The notes beneath the pieces were generated by a model. The model saw only the letters and a program-made list of their open reading frames with translations. It had not been told where the DNA came from and searched no databases. A stretch of DNA of 64,000 nucleotides, from the NCBI RefSeq assembly GCF_947623445.1, contig NC_135247.1, positions 6,760,501-6,824,500 of the forward strand, read 5' to 3'. Positions 1 through 12,400 of the stretch are shown in pieces. The number at the start of each line of letters is the position of its first letter. The first letter of the stretch is position 1. The stretch comes from Clavelina lepadiformis (taxonomy: Eukaryota > Chordata > Ascidiacea > Aplousobranchia > Clavelinidae). The position numbers were made by a program, and so were the translations under genes.

Positions 1-32
1 ATGAAAGTATTTCCTTAAGAGTTTTTTCAATC

Positions 33-1536
33 ATGATTTTGAGAAGTAGTTATTCACTCCTCTTTGTGTTGAGTATTATTTTCGTGCCTTGTTGCAACGC
101 AACTTTCTCAGCTAGACCAAACATTGTGTTTGTGCTCTCTGATGATCTCGAATACAACGACATCGGGTATCATGCAATTAAACACAAATCAGTCATGAAA
201 TCACCATTTTTAAATTCCCTCGCAATGGCCGGGATAAGGCTTGAATTACTACGTTTAAAACATTCGCACGCCCTGCAGAAGCCAGCTAATGAGTGGAAGG
301 TATCAAATACACACAGGCTTGCAGAATTTCATTATTCTGCCACGACAAAGACATGGGCTGCCCTTGGATAACATTCTTTTGCCTGAACAATTGAAGCAAT
401 GTGGATTTAGTAGACACATTATCGGAAAATGGCATTTCGTCTTTTACAAGAAGATTATACCCCATGGAAACGTAGATTCGATTCTTACTTTGGTTATTTC
501 TCAAAGGGAAAGGACTACTATAGAAAATTTCGCTGCGACAGTGACACTTACGATTATTGTGGATTTGATATTTGGGATGAACCCTATGAGGAACATTCCG
601 CTCATACCTTTGCCAGGAAAGTTGGTAAGGTTATAGCTGCACACAACAAAACAAACCCCATGTTTCTATACGTGGCTCTTCAATCGGTGCATGAACCTAT
701 GCAAGTCCTGACCCTTACATGAAGGACTTTACGTACATCAAAAATGATTATCGGAGATATTATGGTGGGATGGTAGCGGCCATGGACAAAGCTGTAAAAA
801 ATATAACGTTTCATATACAGCCGGCCAATATTCGGGACAACACTTTATTTATATTCTCAACCGACAATGGCGGTAACACACTCTATGGTGGCAACAACTG
901 GCCATTAAAAGAGAAAGAAAATTAACTTTGTGGGAAGGCGGTGTATGCGGTGAAGGTTTTGTTTATGGCAAAATGTTAAATGTTCCAAACCCTAATGAAA
1001 AAAACAAACACCGGGTTGATGCATATTTCTGACTGGCTTCCTACAATTTTAAGTGCAGCTAATTGCCCCCTCGCAAAAGGAACGCCTAAACTTGACGGGT
1101 ATGACCAATGAAATACAATCCTCATATGTGCACCTTCTCCGCGATCTGAAATTCTTCATAACATTGATCCTTTGTTTGCACCTAAGTTTTATAACCGCTC
1201 AGGAAAAATTCACCTGAAAATACAATTAAAATAGTGTTTGATACATTTGTTCACGTTGCTACTCGAGTCGGTGATTGAAAGCTTTATACAGGGGAGCAAG
1301 GTATGGACACGTGGGTTGAGCCTCCGGAAGCCAAAAGTAATCATAATTTTACAAACGATGATGACGTGCATAATCACCCGGGTTTTCAAGTGTTTAATGC
1401 AAAGAGAATTCAACTGTTTAATACAGCTGACGATCCAGAGGAACGACATGAACTATCCGAAAAATACCCAGAAGTAGTTGATCGGCTGCTAAAGCGATTA
1501 GCTGAAGGCAATGCCACAGCTGTACCTGTCGTGTAA
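33..1536 (+). pseudogene. arylsulfatase B-like pseudogene
   Basis: Seen: successive reading frames match, in order, the intact arylsulfatase downstream (6465-8054): N-terminal leader, RPNIVFVLSDD metal site, [32 protein letters not shown] and a near-C-terminal block ending ATAVPV. The frame breaks at about 245, 445, 705, 920 and 1005, and two codons that are Trp in the intact copy are TGA (about 1109 and 1285). The sulfatase signature C-T-P-S-R reads R-T-P-C-R near 265-280, so the cysteine that must become formylglycine is lost. The last ~20 residues are missing. It has no introns, like its neighbour, so it is most simply a decayed tandem duplicate of a single-exon gene; an independent retrocopy is possible. 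Its 5' end is near the window edge, so its promoter is not visible. I am very sure it is not a functional sulfatase. Confidence 0.93.
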
Positions 1537-1880
1537 GACAACTTGCTTTGAAAAAAACTCTGTGTGAAAAGTTTTTAAAAACAAAAGCGTTTTTAATCCC
1601 AAAATATCTTTAAAAAAAGGTTTTCAAAAAATAAATGAAAAAATTTTTGGAAGTAAATTTAAAACAAATTACACAAAAAGAAACTTTAATTACCAAAAAA
1701 TTAAAAAAAAATATTTTGGGAAAAAAAAATAAAAAAAAATAATTTCAAAAAACTTGCAGAAAGTTTTTTGAAAAACAGTTTTCAAAAAATAAAAAGTAAA
1801 AAAGCAAAATTGTAATGTAAAAAGTTTTTAAAAACTTGAGAAAATAAATTAAAAAGGCCAAATCATTAAAAATTTTCAAA
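1537..1880. repeat. A-rich low-complexity tract
   Basis: About 340 bp directly after the pseudogene made of A runs separated by T runs and short G or C interruptions. No ORF or gene signal. It could be a decayed and expanded poly(A)-like tail or simple low-complexity sequence. Confidence 0.7.
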
Positions 1881-3400
1881 ATGTTGCAAAGTTAGCAAAA
1901 AATTTGTATGTAACGTGTTGGCCACCATAGTGTGGCCTATATGTTCCCTATCAAATAGAGCATGACTTATTTGCTTCGCTAATACCTTATTTTAGTTTGA
2001 AGTGGACAAACTTAGAATAAGGACTAAACTTACATTTTATAATAATGAATCTCCCCACAAACTGTTTGACAAAACACTGCAATATTTCTTCACTAACATG
2101 CAAAAACAAAACACAAACCCCGACACGCACCGAACCTAATGACAACCAATCTACCCAAGCTAATTATTATAGTACCCCTACCCAGATTAATATTAAGACC
2201 TTGATCGGCCTGGGGCTAAAATGTACAAAGAGGCCTATATGAAAATTTGTGTCTACCATTTAATATAAAACAAAATGCAAACAGAATATTTACAAACAGT
2301 ATTCCCCAAACGCGTAATAAAAATTCCTTATTTTTTTAATACTTATTCAACACATTCTCTATAAATCATATTAAAATATTTCGATTGTTTAATATGGCAG
2401 ACGTATAGGCTATACGGCTATTATGGGTTTCGGAATTTGAAGTGCGACTTCAAATTAAGAGACTTTACCTGCCAATGCAATTTTTCATTGTTTTTTCATT
2501 AATCGGAATCAAGTAGTTACGTCATTCGACAACATAACATATTTTTAATAAACCAAGGTATTTGTTTGCTAAATTTCTAGTATGTTGCTCAACACTCTAT
2601 ATTTAGGAGTAAGCGCTTGTGAACGATTCTTTCTGCAGTTTAGTTCTTGTATTAGCTGTCCCCTTTAATTCAATATGGTGCAATGTAGTCTAGTTTTATC
2701 ACACTTTACAGATGAAAGCTTCGAGCCAAGTTTGGTTTAACAAAAAATAAGTGATGTTAAAGAATTAAGATCCAAAGAAAATTAGTTTTGCAAAACAAAC
2801 TTTTTATTCAACAAGTGCAGGTGAAACTAAGCCTAGTAGGCCTATAGGCTGCACATGACAGGATAGTTTTCATGAGATTTTTAAGTTCATCATTATTCAT
2901 GAGTTAAAATGTGATATAAGAATAGACCTGCCATCCATAGCCTAGGTTTGTGTCTATTTTCTGCAGGCACGACAGAAACCAGAAATGGGTTAAGCAAGAA
3001 CGATTCAAAAGTATTTTCTTTGTACAACTTTTGATGATATTTTCAAGGAAAACAACAAAATGGAAACTGAAATACTTAATCGATCAGGAAACCTTGCTCT
3101 GTAGTAAGGACTCGATAACGTAAGACGGTTCGCTCCGTGCTTGTGCTATACTTAGCGTCTTACAAATTTGCACGTCTTCTTGGGGACATATCCCTGTGAA
3201 GTAAGCTTGTTGTTAGATAGTTATTGGTTAGAAATGAAATATTTCTGTGACACATTCTGTGACAAGAAAATAGACAAAAGGAGTTCTATAGGACAAATAA
3301 AGCCTTTTACTTCAGTGAATTCTAATGTATTATAATACAACCCGTCATAGATCGGCGCTATAATTGCTTGGGAAAAAGGTTGTGCAAAGTCACTATAGAC
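1881..3400. other. intergenic, no gene recognised
   Basis: AT-rich sequence with stops in all frames. The only open stretch (2045-2242) has an Asn/Thr-rich, low-information translation with no family resemblance. Nothing else is supported. Confidence 0.6.
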
Positions 3401-3898
3401 CATACGTGTCAAACTCCCGGCCCGCGGGCCACATCCGGCCCACTTTACATTAAAACTTGGCCCGCAATGCTATTTTATACATAGAACTATTTCTGGCCCG
3501 CGAGATCATTGTATAGTAAAACTTACTTTTTTCAAGCAAGAAACAAGATTATAACAAATCGTAAAATACAGCAGCACAGCAGTTGCCCCACAATACGACA
3601 GAATAAATCGATTTATTCTAACGCTTGTAATCTGGGCTGCTTTTTTCTTTATTGTTTGTTAATTCTTTAATGCTTTTGCAAAGAGAAAAATGAAACATAC
3701 CGATGTAAGAGAAGAATAATCAAAAATAGCCCAGTCAAAAATCGTCAAAAACATCAAAAATTTGGTGTTGTTTCGCTGCCTCTTCCAACTCATGTTTCTT
3801 GTCACGAAATGTTCAATCAAGTTTTATCCTTGACCGGCCCGCGGCGTTAAATAAGTTTTGAGTTTTGGCCCCTGGTGCGATTGAGTTTGACACCCCTG
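3401..3898. mobile_element. hAT-type non-autonomous element (MITE)
   Basis: The ends are inverted: left CATACGTGTCAAACTC, right complement CAGGGGTGTCAAACTC, followed on both sides by GC-rich GGCCCGCGGGCC-type sequence. It is flanked by a perfect 8-bp target duplication CTATAGAC (3393-3400 and 3899-3906). An 8-bp duplication and CA-GGG-type ends are the hallmark of hAT transposons. At 498 bp it has no transposase ORF, so it must have been moved in trans. Confidence 0.92.
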
Positions 3899-6464
3899 CT
3901 ATAGACATATGAAGACACTACTTTGAATTTTATTGCAATATTCATTTAAAAAAGTTTTTGTTGTACTAGTTGTATTCCAAGCAATAGAAAATCAATTGAA
4001 AAAAAACACATATGTCCCATAATGTCAGAAAAATCAATCACCTCTGTTAACACAAAAATATGACTAACGGATGCAAAAATTTCACACAGCCACATACTTG
4101 ATATAGCTACACCTGAATAAGCAAGATCATTCTTGCAAACGTTGATTGAAATAAGTAAAAAACTTTTGAGTTGCTCCGTTACTCTGCTATTGCTTTTATA
4201 CAGTAATACTGCATAGCCTAAGCCTGCTGAAAATTCTATGTTTTTATTTGCATTTGCATTTCGCTATGCAGGACTTGCCCAAGAGCATATCATTCAAATA
4301 AAGATTTGACAAAACCCACTTTCCTACAGACTTTAGGGTAAACATGTTTGTTTTTATGAAGGCGTACGTGTACACAAGAACATATTCTGGGAGGCCTATT
4401 TTTGACAGTGGGCCTGGAGCTGGAGCCCCAACAGTCCCTACCTTAATCTGCTACTGAATAGGACTAAATGTTTTGGGAAGAATAAGATCGGTTTTTGACA
4501 ATTTTACATAATTATGATCTGGTATGATTAGTTGTACGACGTAAGATTGTTGGTTAAAATTTAATTACGTCTAACATAATATTAAATCACTTGGTACTGT
4601 AGGCTACTGCTGATGTAAACCGACTAAGTTTACAAAAAGAGACTTTAATTCAATCTTAGCCATGGGCTCTACCCAGTCTTAAACTGCCACTGCTACGAGT
4701 TTAATTTTGTCTAAAAATTAATACGTCCAATTAGTGTGTACGCGTATTATTTGTATGAGTTTGGTGGCCGTGTTAACGCTTTAAATTTGTCTTAAGTTTT
4801 TTTTATTATGAAGCACATTTTTGCCCTGGAGGTCTTGTCACCTTTTCCTGTTTTATTTAAGGTTCGACCATCAGTGTCAGCATAATGTTTCGTCGCCCAC
4901 AATTATGGTGAAAAGAATTTAAAAAAAAAATGGGTGAACGTGCTTGGCACTCAAGCTGGGTAATTCCCTAAAAAGATACCATGATCATTAGTTACATAGT
5001 TATATTCCTACCTGTTAGTTGTACCTTGTTAGGTAGGCTACCTTTCGATTGCAAAGTAAAAAACGTACCATAAGTATCGTATTGTTTATTTTTTGCCATT
5101 TACTGTCTTTAGGGAGCATAAAAGATGTTGCCCACCCTTACATTAAAAAAGAACGAAAATGCTCACACACAACCAACGAACGGGAAAAATGCGGCAAAGC
5201 CTCAAAACGTTGAAGGTGTTAACTATGCTGTGGCGTTATAACGATGAATATTGTGAGCGTGCGAAGCAACGCACGTCTTCACCAATATGCCCTGAAGCTA
5301 AATGCTAAAGTTATAAATAGTTAGAGGCTATTCGTGATTAGAAGTTTATCACGCGTGCAGCCGCAACGGAAGAGCGTTATAAGTTGCAATCGCTTCTTCA
5401 GCAGTACAGCCTATAGGCCTGATATACTTATCAATGTTTTGCCTCTCAACGTACAAAAGCAGTTTTAACTGAGCATATGTTAAGATTTTCTCATGACTTC
5501 AACAATTGCAGCCTGCTGTTTTTGAGTAGCACCCTGCAAATGGTGACGTCACGTAGTTACTGATTAGTGATTTAGAAAGGCAAGGTCGTATTACATTGTA
5601 TTGTTTATTTTTCGTCATTTTCTGTAGAGGAAAGAAAAATAAAATGCAAACCATTATGGCATAATAAAATAACAATTTCATCAGCAAGCAATGAGCGGGA
5701 AAAAGCAGCCAAGCCCGAAGGCTTAAAACATGCAGGAATAATTAAATAAGCTGAAAGATGAATAATGGTTAGTATGGCCACTAAACCAAACATACAATAA
5801 TTAAGTTGAAAAAATTGATTTGTTGAGAAAGATAATGAATTCCTCTATGTTTAAATAGTGTATACCAATCATTTGTTTGGCAGCTTTGTTTACACTATAA
5901 ATTTTTCTTTTCAAACGTTATTACTATGATGCACTTTTTTGCTCTGCTATGTGCTGCCACATTTTCCCCCCTTATAGCTGTGTACTGTTTTATTATTGTT
6001 TCTAGTAAGCTTACTTTCAAGACTATCAACGTCAGCACAATTTTTTGTCCTCCACATTTATGTTAAAAATAAAATGACTGAATAATAGCACGGTAGGCAA
6101 AATTTTTCTTCTGTAATTTATTAATCATTTACTAGGCTACACAGATACGCAAATTTTATTGGGATTTTTTTTTAATGCACCAAGAATTGTGTACTGTACC
6201 GATTAGGCCTACTGCATGTTTAGCATACATTATTGTGAAATTTGTCTTGTAGTTATTATATTTGAAGCAGGTTAGACATTATATATTCTGCCTGTCATTG
6301 TTTGCAGAGTCGTAAATTTAAGTAAACCTTAATTTAGTTATGTATTTAAAACTGCATGCTGAATTTTAAATTAGTTAATAAAAACAATATGCTGTCTAAA
6401 ATCATTTCTGATAATAGAAATCTGTGATGGGCTTTTGTTAGTTAAGTTGAATTATTTTTTGATT
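3899..6464. repeat. intergenic region with two copies of a diverged repeat
   Basis: There is no gene. Two sub-blocks occur twice as diverged copies: one around 4750-4920 and 5880-6080 (shared GCACnTTTTTGCnCTG and CAnCGTCAGCA-like segments), the other around 5080-5260 and 5590-5790 (shared ATTGTATTGTTTATTTTT start, CGGGAAAAA(T)GC interior). A third start of the second type is at 59207. These look like an interspersed repeat family or a local duplication upstream of the arylsulfatase gene. Confidence 0.5.
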
Positions 6465-8054
6465 ATGGTTATTGCTAAATATGGAACTGTCTCATGTCTT
6501 TGGTTACCCTTTGTCATGGTCACCCTTTGCTGCATGTTTGAAAAAGGAGAAGTTTTTGGACAGACTACTGCTGACAAACCCAACATAGTTTTTATTCTAG
6601 CTGATGACTATGGTTATAATGATATCGGCTATCATGCTATCAAACATAACTCAAGCATGAAAACACCATTTTTGGACTCACTTGCCTTAGCTGGTGTCAA
6701 ACTTGAAAATTACTACGTTCAGCCGATTTGCACACCATCTAGAAGTCAGCTTATGAGTGGAAGATACCAAATTCACACTGGTTTACAGCATTTAGTTATA
6801 ACTCCTCCCCAACCAAATGGACTTGGTTTGGACAACATTATATTACCTCAACAATTAAAACATTGTGGATACAGCACATATATGGTCGGTAAATGGCATC
6901 TTGGATTTTATAAAACTGAGTACTTGCCATGGAATCGAGGTTTTGATTACTACTATGGCTACCTTACCGGTGGTGAAGATTATTACACAAAGTATCGTTG
7001 TTTCGGAAAATTATGTGGTTATGATATGACTTCTCCAAAAAGACCCACTAATGAAACATATGGTGAATACTCGGCCCATTTGTTTGCTAGAAAAACTGAA
7101 GAAGTAATAAAAGCTCATGACAAAACACATCCTATGTTCTTATATGTTGCACTGCAGTCTGTACACTCACCTATGGAAGTACCAGAGTCTTATGCAAAAC
7201 CATTTTCTTGGATCAAAAATAAAAACAGGCGTATCCATGGTGGAATGATTCTAGCCATGGATGAAGCAGTAAAGAATATAACTAACTCTCTAAAATCAGC
7301 TGGTATGTGGGATAACACTTTACTTATATTTTCTACTGACAATGGTGGACAGGTATTTGCAGGTGGAAATAACTGGCCACTACGTGGTAATAAGGTAACT
7401 CTATGGGAAGGGGGCATTAGAGGAGTGGGATTTGTACATGGCAGTATGTTGAAAGTACCGAATCCTAATACAAAACCAAACACCGCATTAATCCACATAT
7501 CGGACTGGCTTCCAACAATTTTGTCTGCTGCGAAATGTCCTCTGATATCTGGCTCTCAGCAGCTGGATGGATTTGATCAGTGGGATACCATTCAAAAATA
7601 CACTCCTTCTAAGCGTAGTGAAATTCTCCACAACATTGATCCCTTGAATCGTGTTCCAATACCTGATCCACATAGCATGTTTGTAAGAAAAGGATTTAAC
7701 ACGTTAATTAAAGCGGCTATCCGTATGGGTGATTGGAAGTTAATAACAGGAAATCCAGGTTTCGAGAAATGGGTGGAGCCCCCAGAGTTAAAAAATGAAA
7801 TTTCAGATGAAGTACTAACTACTGATTACGAAAACGATAAAAATTTGCCATCAAAAACAGTGCATTTGTTCAATATAGCTAAAGATCCATATGAACGAAA
7901 TGAGCTTTCACAGCAACATCCAGATATTGTTGACATACTTTTAACTAGACTGGCAGCTTACAATCAAACAGCAGTGCCTGTAAGGTATCCTGCTGAAGAC
8001 CCTAGATGTGACCCAAAGCTTCATGGAGGTTTCTGGCAACCATGGGAAAACTGA
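6465..8054 (+). CDS. ARSB: arylsulfatase B-like sulfatase, single exon
   Basis: A 529-aa type I sulfatase, predicted to hydrolyse sulfate esters in lysosomes or the secretory path; arylsulfatase B itself removes 4-sulfate from GalNAc in dermatan/chondroitin sulfate. The reading frame is open from 6435 but its first ATG is 6465, which gives a hydrophobic leader (residues 1-33). Catalytic residues are all visible: metal-binding D47/D48 (ADDYG), formylglycine cysteine C89 in CTPSR, R93, K143 and H145 in GKWHLG, H234, D292/N293 in STDNGG, K310. The C-terminus (DPRCDPKLHGG then WQPW) resembles ARSB ends, so the protein looks full length. It has no intron, unlike vertebrate ARSB genes. A dead paralogue lies 5 kb upstream. 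Exact substrate is not readable from sequence; ARSI/ARSJ-like activity is the main alternative. No promoter was identified. Confidence 0.93.
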   Translation: MVIAKYGTVSCLWLPFVMVTLCCMFEKGEVFGQTTADKPNIVFILADDYGYNDIGYHAIKHNSSMKTPFLDSLALAGVKLENYYVQPICTPSRSQLMSGRYQIHTGLQHLVITPPQPNGLGLDNIILPQQLKHCGYSTYMVGKWHLGFYKTEYLPWNRGFDYYYGYLTGGEDYYTKYRCFGKLCGYDMTSPKRPTNETYGEYSAHLFARKTEEVIKAHDKTHPMFLYVALQSVHSPMEVPESYAKPFSWIKNKNRRIHGGMILAMDEAVKNITNSLKSAGMWDNTLLIFSTDNGGQVFAGGNNWPLRGNKVTLWEGGIRGVGFVHGSMLKVPNPNTKPNTALIHISDWLPTILSAAKCPLISGSQQLDGFDQWDTIQKYTPSKRSEILHNIDPLNRVPIPDPHSMFVRKGFNTLIKAAIRMGDWKLITGNPGFEKWVEPPELKNEISDEVLTTDYENDKNLPSKTVHLFNIAKDPYERNELSQQHPDIVDILLTRLAAYNQTAVPVRYPAEDPRCDPKLHGGFWQPWEN

Positions 8055-9396
8055 CATGCATATCAACTAAATCTTTTGCTAAGAAAGTTTATGTTAAAAT
8101 ATTGAGCTGTTATTCCAAATTTTCAATATTCTATGTGTTGTATAGTGAGATGTATAAATTATACTTAGTATTCTTGATTACGGAATAGTTAGATGTTTAT
8201 TAATCATGGATGCCACATTGGTCAAACTTTGAAATATTTTCAATCCAACATTAATTGAAGCATCATTACCGAATAAGCATAAATATGCTTTCTGCCAAAA
8301 GCTGCAAATTAAAAAAGCAGTTACTGAACTCAATAGCAATTGATCTTGATCTTTTATGTGTTTATTTCATGTTTTAGGTGTCAGTATAAACTAAGAATGA
8401 TCATTACTGTTCATAATTATCTAATGATATTCATCATAAAAAAGTCAGTGTCATTAATGAATCAATTCCAAGTAGATTGTAGTAAATTGTGTTTAGATTC
8501 AGATATTCATTTGTCAAGTGAAAGTCTATGAAGGGTGTTTAAAAAAATATTTCTGTAGTTGTTAAATTGTCGGAAAACACAAGTTTGTTAAGACCTTGAA
8601 AAGAGTTATTTTCAAAGGAATCAACTTCAAGATGTCTTGTTATTGTAAACAAATTGTTATGGGTCGATCCTATATCTGCCTGGGCAGTTGACATAAGCCT
8701 GGGAGAAGGTTCACATACAGTAGGATATAGTATTATATTCTCAATTCGTCATTAATCCGAAACTTCCATCAGGCGACACATATTGACAAGAATTTCTTTC
8801 AATGTACTTCAGTGCATTGTATACTGTTTTACGGAGTATGGAAACCTCACCTACCTAGGAGACAAAATGATCTGGATTAACAAGATTCCACTGTATTACA
8901 AAACAACAAGAAGGCAACAGTACGATAAGAACCACAATTTGCAGGACACGAGCCCAGCTAAACAAATAATGAACAATATAATGCTGCAGTAAAGTTTTTT
9001 GTTCATTAACAAATCATAAAAATGGTTTGCTCCTCCTAGATTTCATTAAAGCTTATGTAGCGTGTTGGTTGTCAATTGGTGTTAGCATTACCACACCTTT
9101 TGTAAATAAGTTTTCCATTTATTGTACCTTTAAACTTGCCATTACCAGTTCAGTTAGCAATGATAAAACACAATCTTTCCAACACTAATTGACAGCTCTA
9201 GCTGGGAAATATATAATATTTTATATATAATAATTTATAATATTAATAGATAATTTCAGACAACTAGGCCTACTAAATCTACCGAAAGTGGCTTTATTCA
9301 CTTATATCACACTTTCACAATGCAGTCAGTTATTCTTTCACCCCTACAAGGTTCGTTCAACTTTGCTTGAGTTACTCAACAATTGTTTGTTCTGGG
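8055..9396. other. intergenic between convergent genes
   Basis: Spacer between the arylsulfatase and the 3' end of ARMC8. AT-rich, with an A/T-only run near 9210-9250. Between about 9068 and 9195 the motif TGTCAATTGGTGTT recurs inverted in diverged form, a possible small inverted-repeat element. No gene is supported. Confidence 0.5.
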
Positions 9397-9402
9397 TTTA
9401 TT
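9397..9402 (-). terminator. candidate ARMC8 poly(A) signal
   Basis: AATAAA on the minus strand, 73 bases beyond the ARMC8 stop codon at 9475. Position and sequence fit a cleavage/polyadenylation signal; not confirmed by transcript data. Confidence 0.5.
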
Positions 9403-9474
9403 TCCAGATATTGTGGTTGAAAATCCTGTTCACTGAGTTGAACTTCCAAAGGTTGTTGTGAATGATGCATTTGC

Positions 9475-12400
9475 TCATAAATTTCCTTGAAGTTGGAACA
9501 ACATCAATGCCAATTTCACCCTACCAAATAAACAAATTTATTATAATAAAATTTTGCACTAGTTTTCATATTATTTCGAAATTTCATTGCAGTTATTCCG
9601 GACAAATATTATATTACCTGTCACACAGGGAAGCTGTTGCACAGTTAACATTCAGCTTGTGCAATGCTTCAACAGCTCCAAGCTCTTTCATTTTCTCCCG
9701 ACGAATAATGACTTCGTCGTCTTCATTTTGGCATAATGTACTTATGCACTGAACAGCAGCAATCTGAAGCTACAAATGATATAGATGGTTACTCCACGAA
9801 GAGTGTAGGCATGTTCATTTAAATGGCAATTACTGTCATGTATTTAGTAATATTCAAACCGACTATGGCTAATTTTATGCAGATAGATGACACTATTGAA
9901 TGATTTAACATCATTTTACCATAGTGTTATTAAGAAAAGAACATAAATGATCACTTCACAGTTTTTTCTTAATAATGTAGCTATACTATAGATAAGTAAA
10001 AACTTAAGCACCTCAAGATCAGGATGCTCCATAAAGAAAATAAGTTTTTTCAGAAAATGTTCATTCTCATACAAAAACTTCCGAACTGTTGTTACCCCAT
10101 CACCAGCAGCAACACAGCCCAATACACACAATGTGTGCGTATATATTGAAGAGGACACTTCTCTGTTTCCTAATCTAGACCAAGGATTGGGGTTTGGCAG
10201 GGATGTAGACTCAAGTGTGATCATGCAGGCTTGCATAATAGCATCACCGTATTCATTCATTATAGCATCTGTATGCTGTAAGCCACAGTTTTATGAACTA
10301 AATGCGCTAACTTTTTGGCTTGTTAAAAGTCAATAAGAGCCCTTGGCTTGTAATATACTTACAACTTACCTCTTTGTTAGTAAGTACATTGTTAAGTATA
10401 CCAAGTGTCTTTATCACGATATCATAGTCAGAACAGGTTAGCAGCATAAAAATATCTGGTGAAATCAAATGCATCACCTCCATCTTAAGCTTCAGTTCTG
10501 CCTTTAATAACAAATATATGCAAATCAAAGAATTAATAGAAGAAACGCAAGAAAATTTTTCATTAAAATTTGTATTTTTTAACCAAATTTAGCAGTTTTC
10601 AACTGAATAATAATATGCAGCAGTGTGATAGTTTTTGAAAAAAAATGTATGAAGTTGCGGCGTCAATGAACTTCAGTTAAGATCATGCAAGCCGATTTCA
10701 TGAGAAGCTATACGTTGCAAAGTTTTAACAAGCATTTTTGTAGCAGTTAAAGTAATAATAATTGAACAGTTGTTACTTCAACAAACCTGACTTCACTGTC
10801 AATGAAAATATAATATCTATAATCATGAAATATTTAAAAAGCACTGCTTATTTAGCAGAGGCCTAAATACAAATGTTAAACCATACTGAGATACAGATAG
10901 GCATAAACTATCTGTACAATTGTACAAAACCAAGTAATATATCTAAAGTAGTGTACCACATAGTAACCTGAAAGGTAACATTTAACAATCCCCAAGTGGC
11001 ATTTCTTTTCAAATCCAATGGGTATTCAGCTTTTAACCAAATTTTGAATGTTTGAAGGATATTTGCATTAAGCAACTTTACTTTGCATGGACTGAAATCT
11101 AAAAGAAGGTTGCATAGAAGGGCACTAACTGCAACTTTTTCTCTATCAGACCCAACAGTGTTGTTTCCTACAGTTTGATCTTGGGTGACCTGCAATTACA
11201 AAACTTTCATGATAAGTTCAAACATTTCTGAAGTGCCGGTACCATATTTTAAAAAAGTTCCTAACACAAACTTAGACAGAGATACCTTCTATTAACTCAT
11301 TATAATGGAAAAACAAAATGAAATGTGAGCAACACGGTGGTCGGCACTTTAGAAGCCCATCTTCTCAGAAAGCCCAATTTTTCCTCATGCAGATTTACCC
11401 CACTTTATCAGCAAAAAATCCTGTTTCATAATCTGACTTTTGAAAAAGGATCGCAAGAAGTTGAACGCAAAGACAAAGTGATGAAAGCTTTTAGTACAGT
11501 GAGCTTCATATCAAATGCAGCCAAGCCATATATCGTTTTTTACACCCCTTTCCACATTTATGCAATCCAATGGGGTAAAAATGCCGAAATTCGGTTTTCG
11601 GCCGAATTTATTTGCAAGTTACAACTAAGTATATTTTAATTCAATTATTGCATTTCTTTTATTATATAAGCCGAGGTGTATAGAAACTGTTTCATGCACT
11701 TTTGCGATACAAATACTAGCAAGGCTAGATTGCAGGATTCAGCTGAAATAATTTGGTTTCGGACCGAATCCAAAAAACATGATTTGAAAATTAATTTATC
11801 AACGCGATAATTAAGCCTATTTTGCGAGAGGTGTGTTCACTTGATCTGTTCTCGTAGGCAGGGTCATTTACCATTGTTTTGTCAGGCATGAAAATGTTTT
11901 AATTACGTCTAGCTTTTTCAATTGTCAACAATGTATGTTCTAATAAGCGTTAATGCATACTTACTCTGCTTTGATTGGGTGGTCACATTCGTCTTTAAAA
12001 AATGTGGTAGTACCAACTTTCCAAAAAAAAAAAGGTACGACTCATATCCTCTAAATTTTTTCTAAAGAAATGTTTACACTTTTTGTATATGAAATCTACG
12101 CAACGTGGAACATCTTACGATTACATTTTTAAGCCGTTTGAAAGGAATTTTAAGCTTAACATTAGCAATAACTTAACCGCAAAACTTGACATGCTCTGCT
12201 TTGCGCATGGGGTGAGTTATTTATTTGACCTCATGATGGAACGTGATGATGTTACACCACACGCCCAGTTATTTTACTAAGCTGGCGTCTATGTTTGATA
12301 TACCCCTAGTGTCAATAAATGTTGCTGATTAAAACAATAACTCTGCCTGTAGATATTGCGTACAGTCGTCTATCAGGACTGGATCAATGAAAGCACACTT

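Noticed and set aside
2045..2242. 65-codon plus-strand frame
   Set aside because: Low-complexity Asn/Thr/Gln translation, no family match, no flanking signals.
11333..11639. Open frame at the left end of the putative hAT element
   Set aside because: No resemblance to a transposase and no conserved blocks; treated as chance.
12083..12280. 65-codon plus-strand frame inside an ARMC8 intron
   Set aside because: No recognisable domain, lies within a likely repeat.
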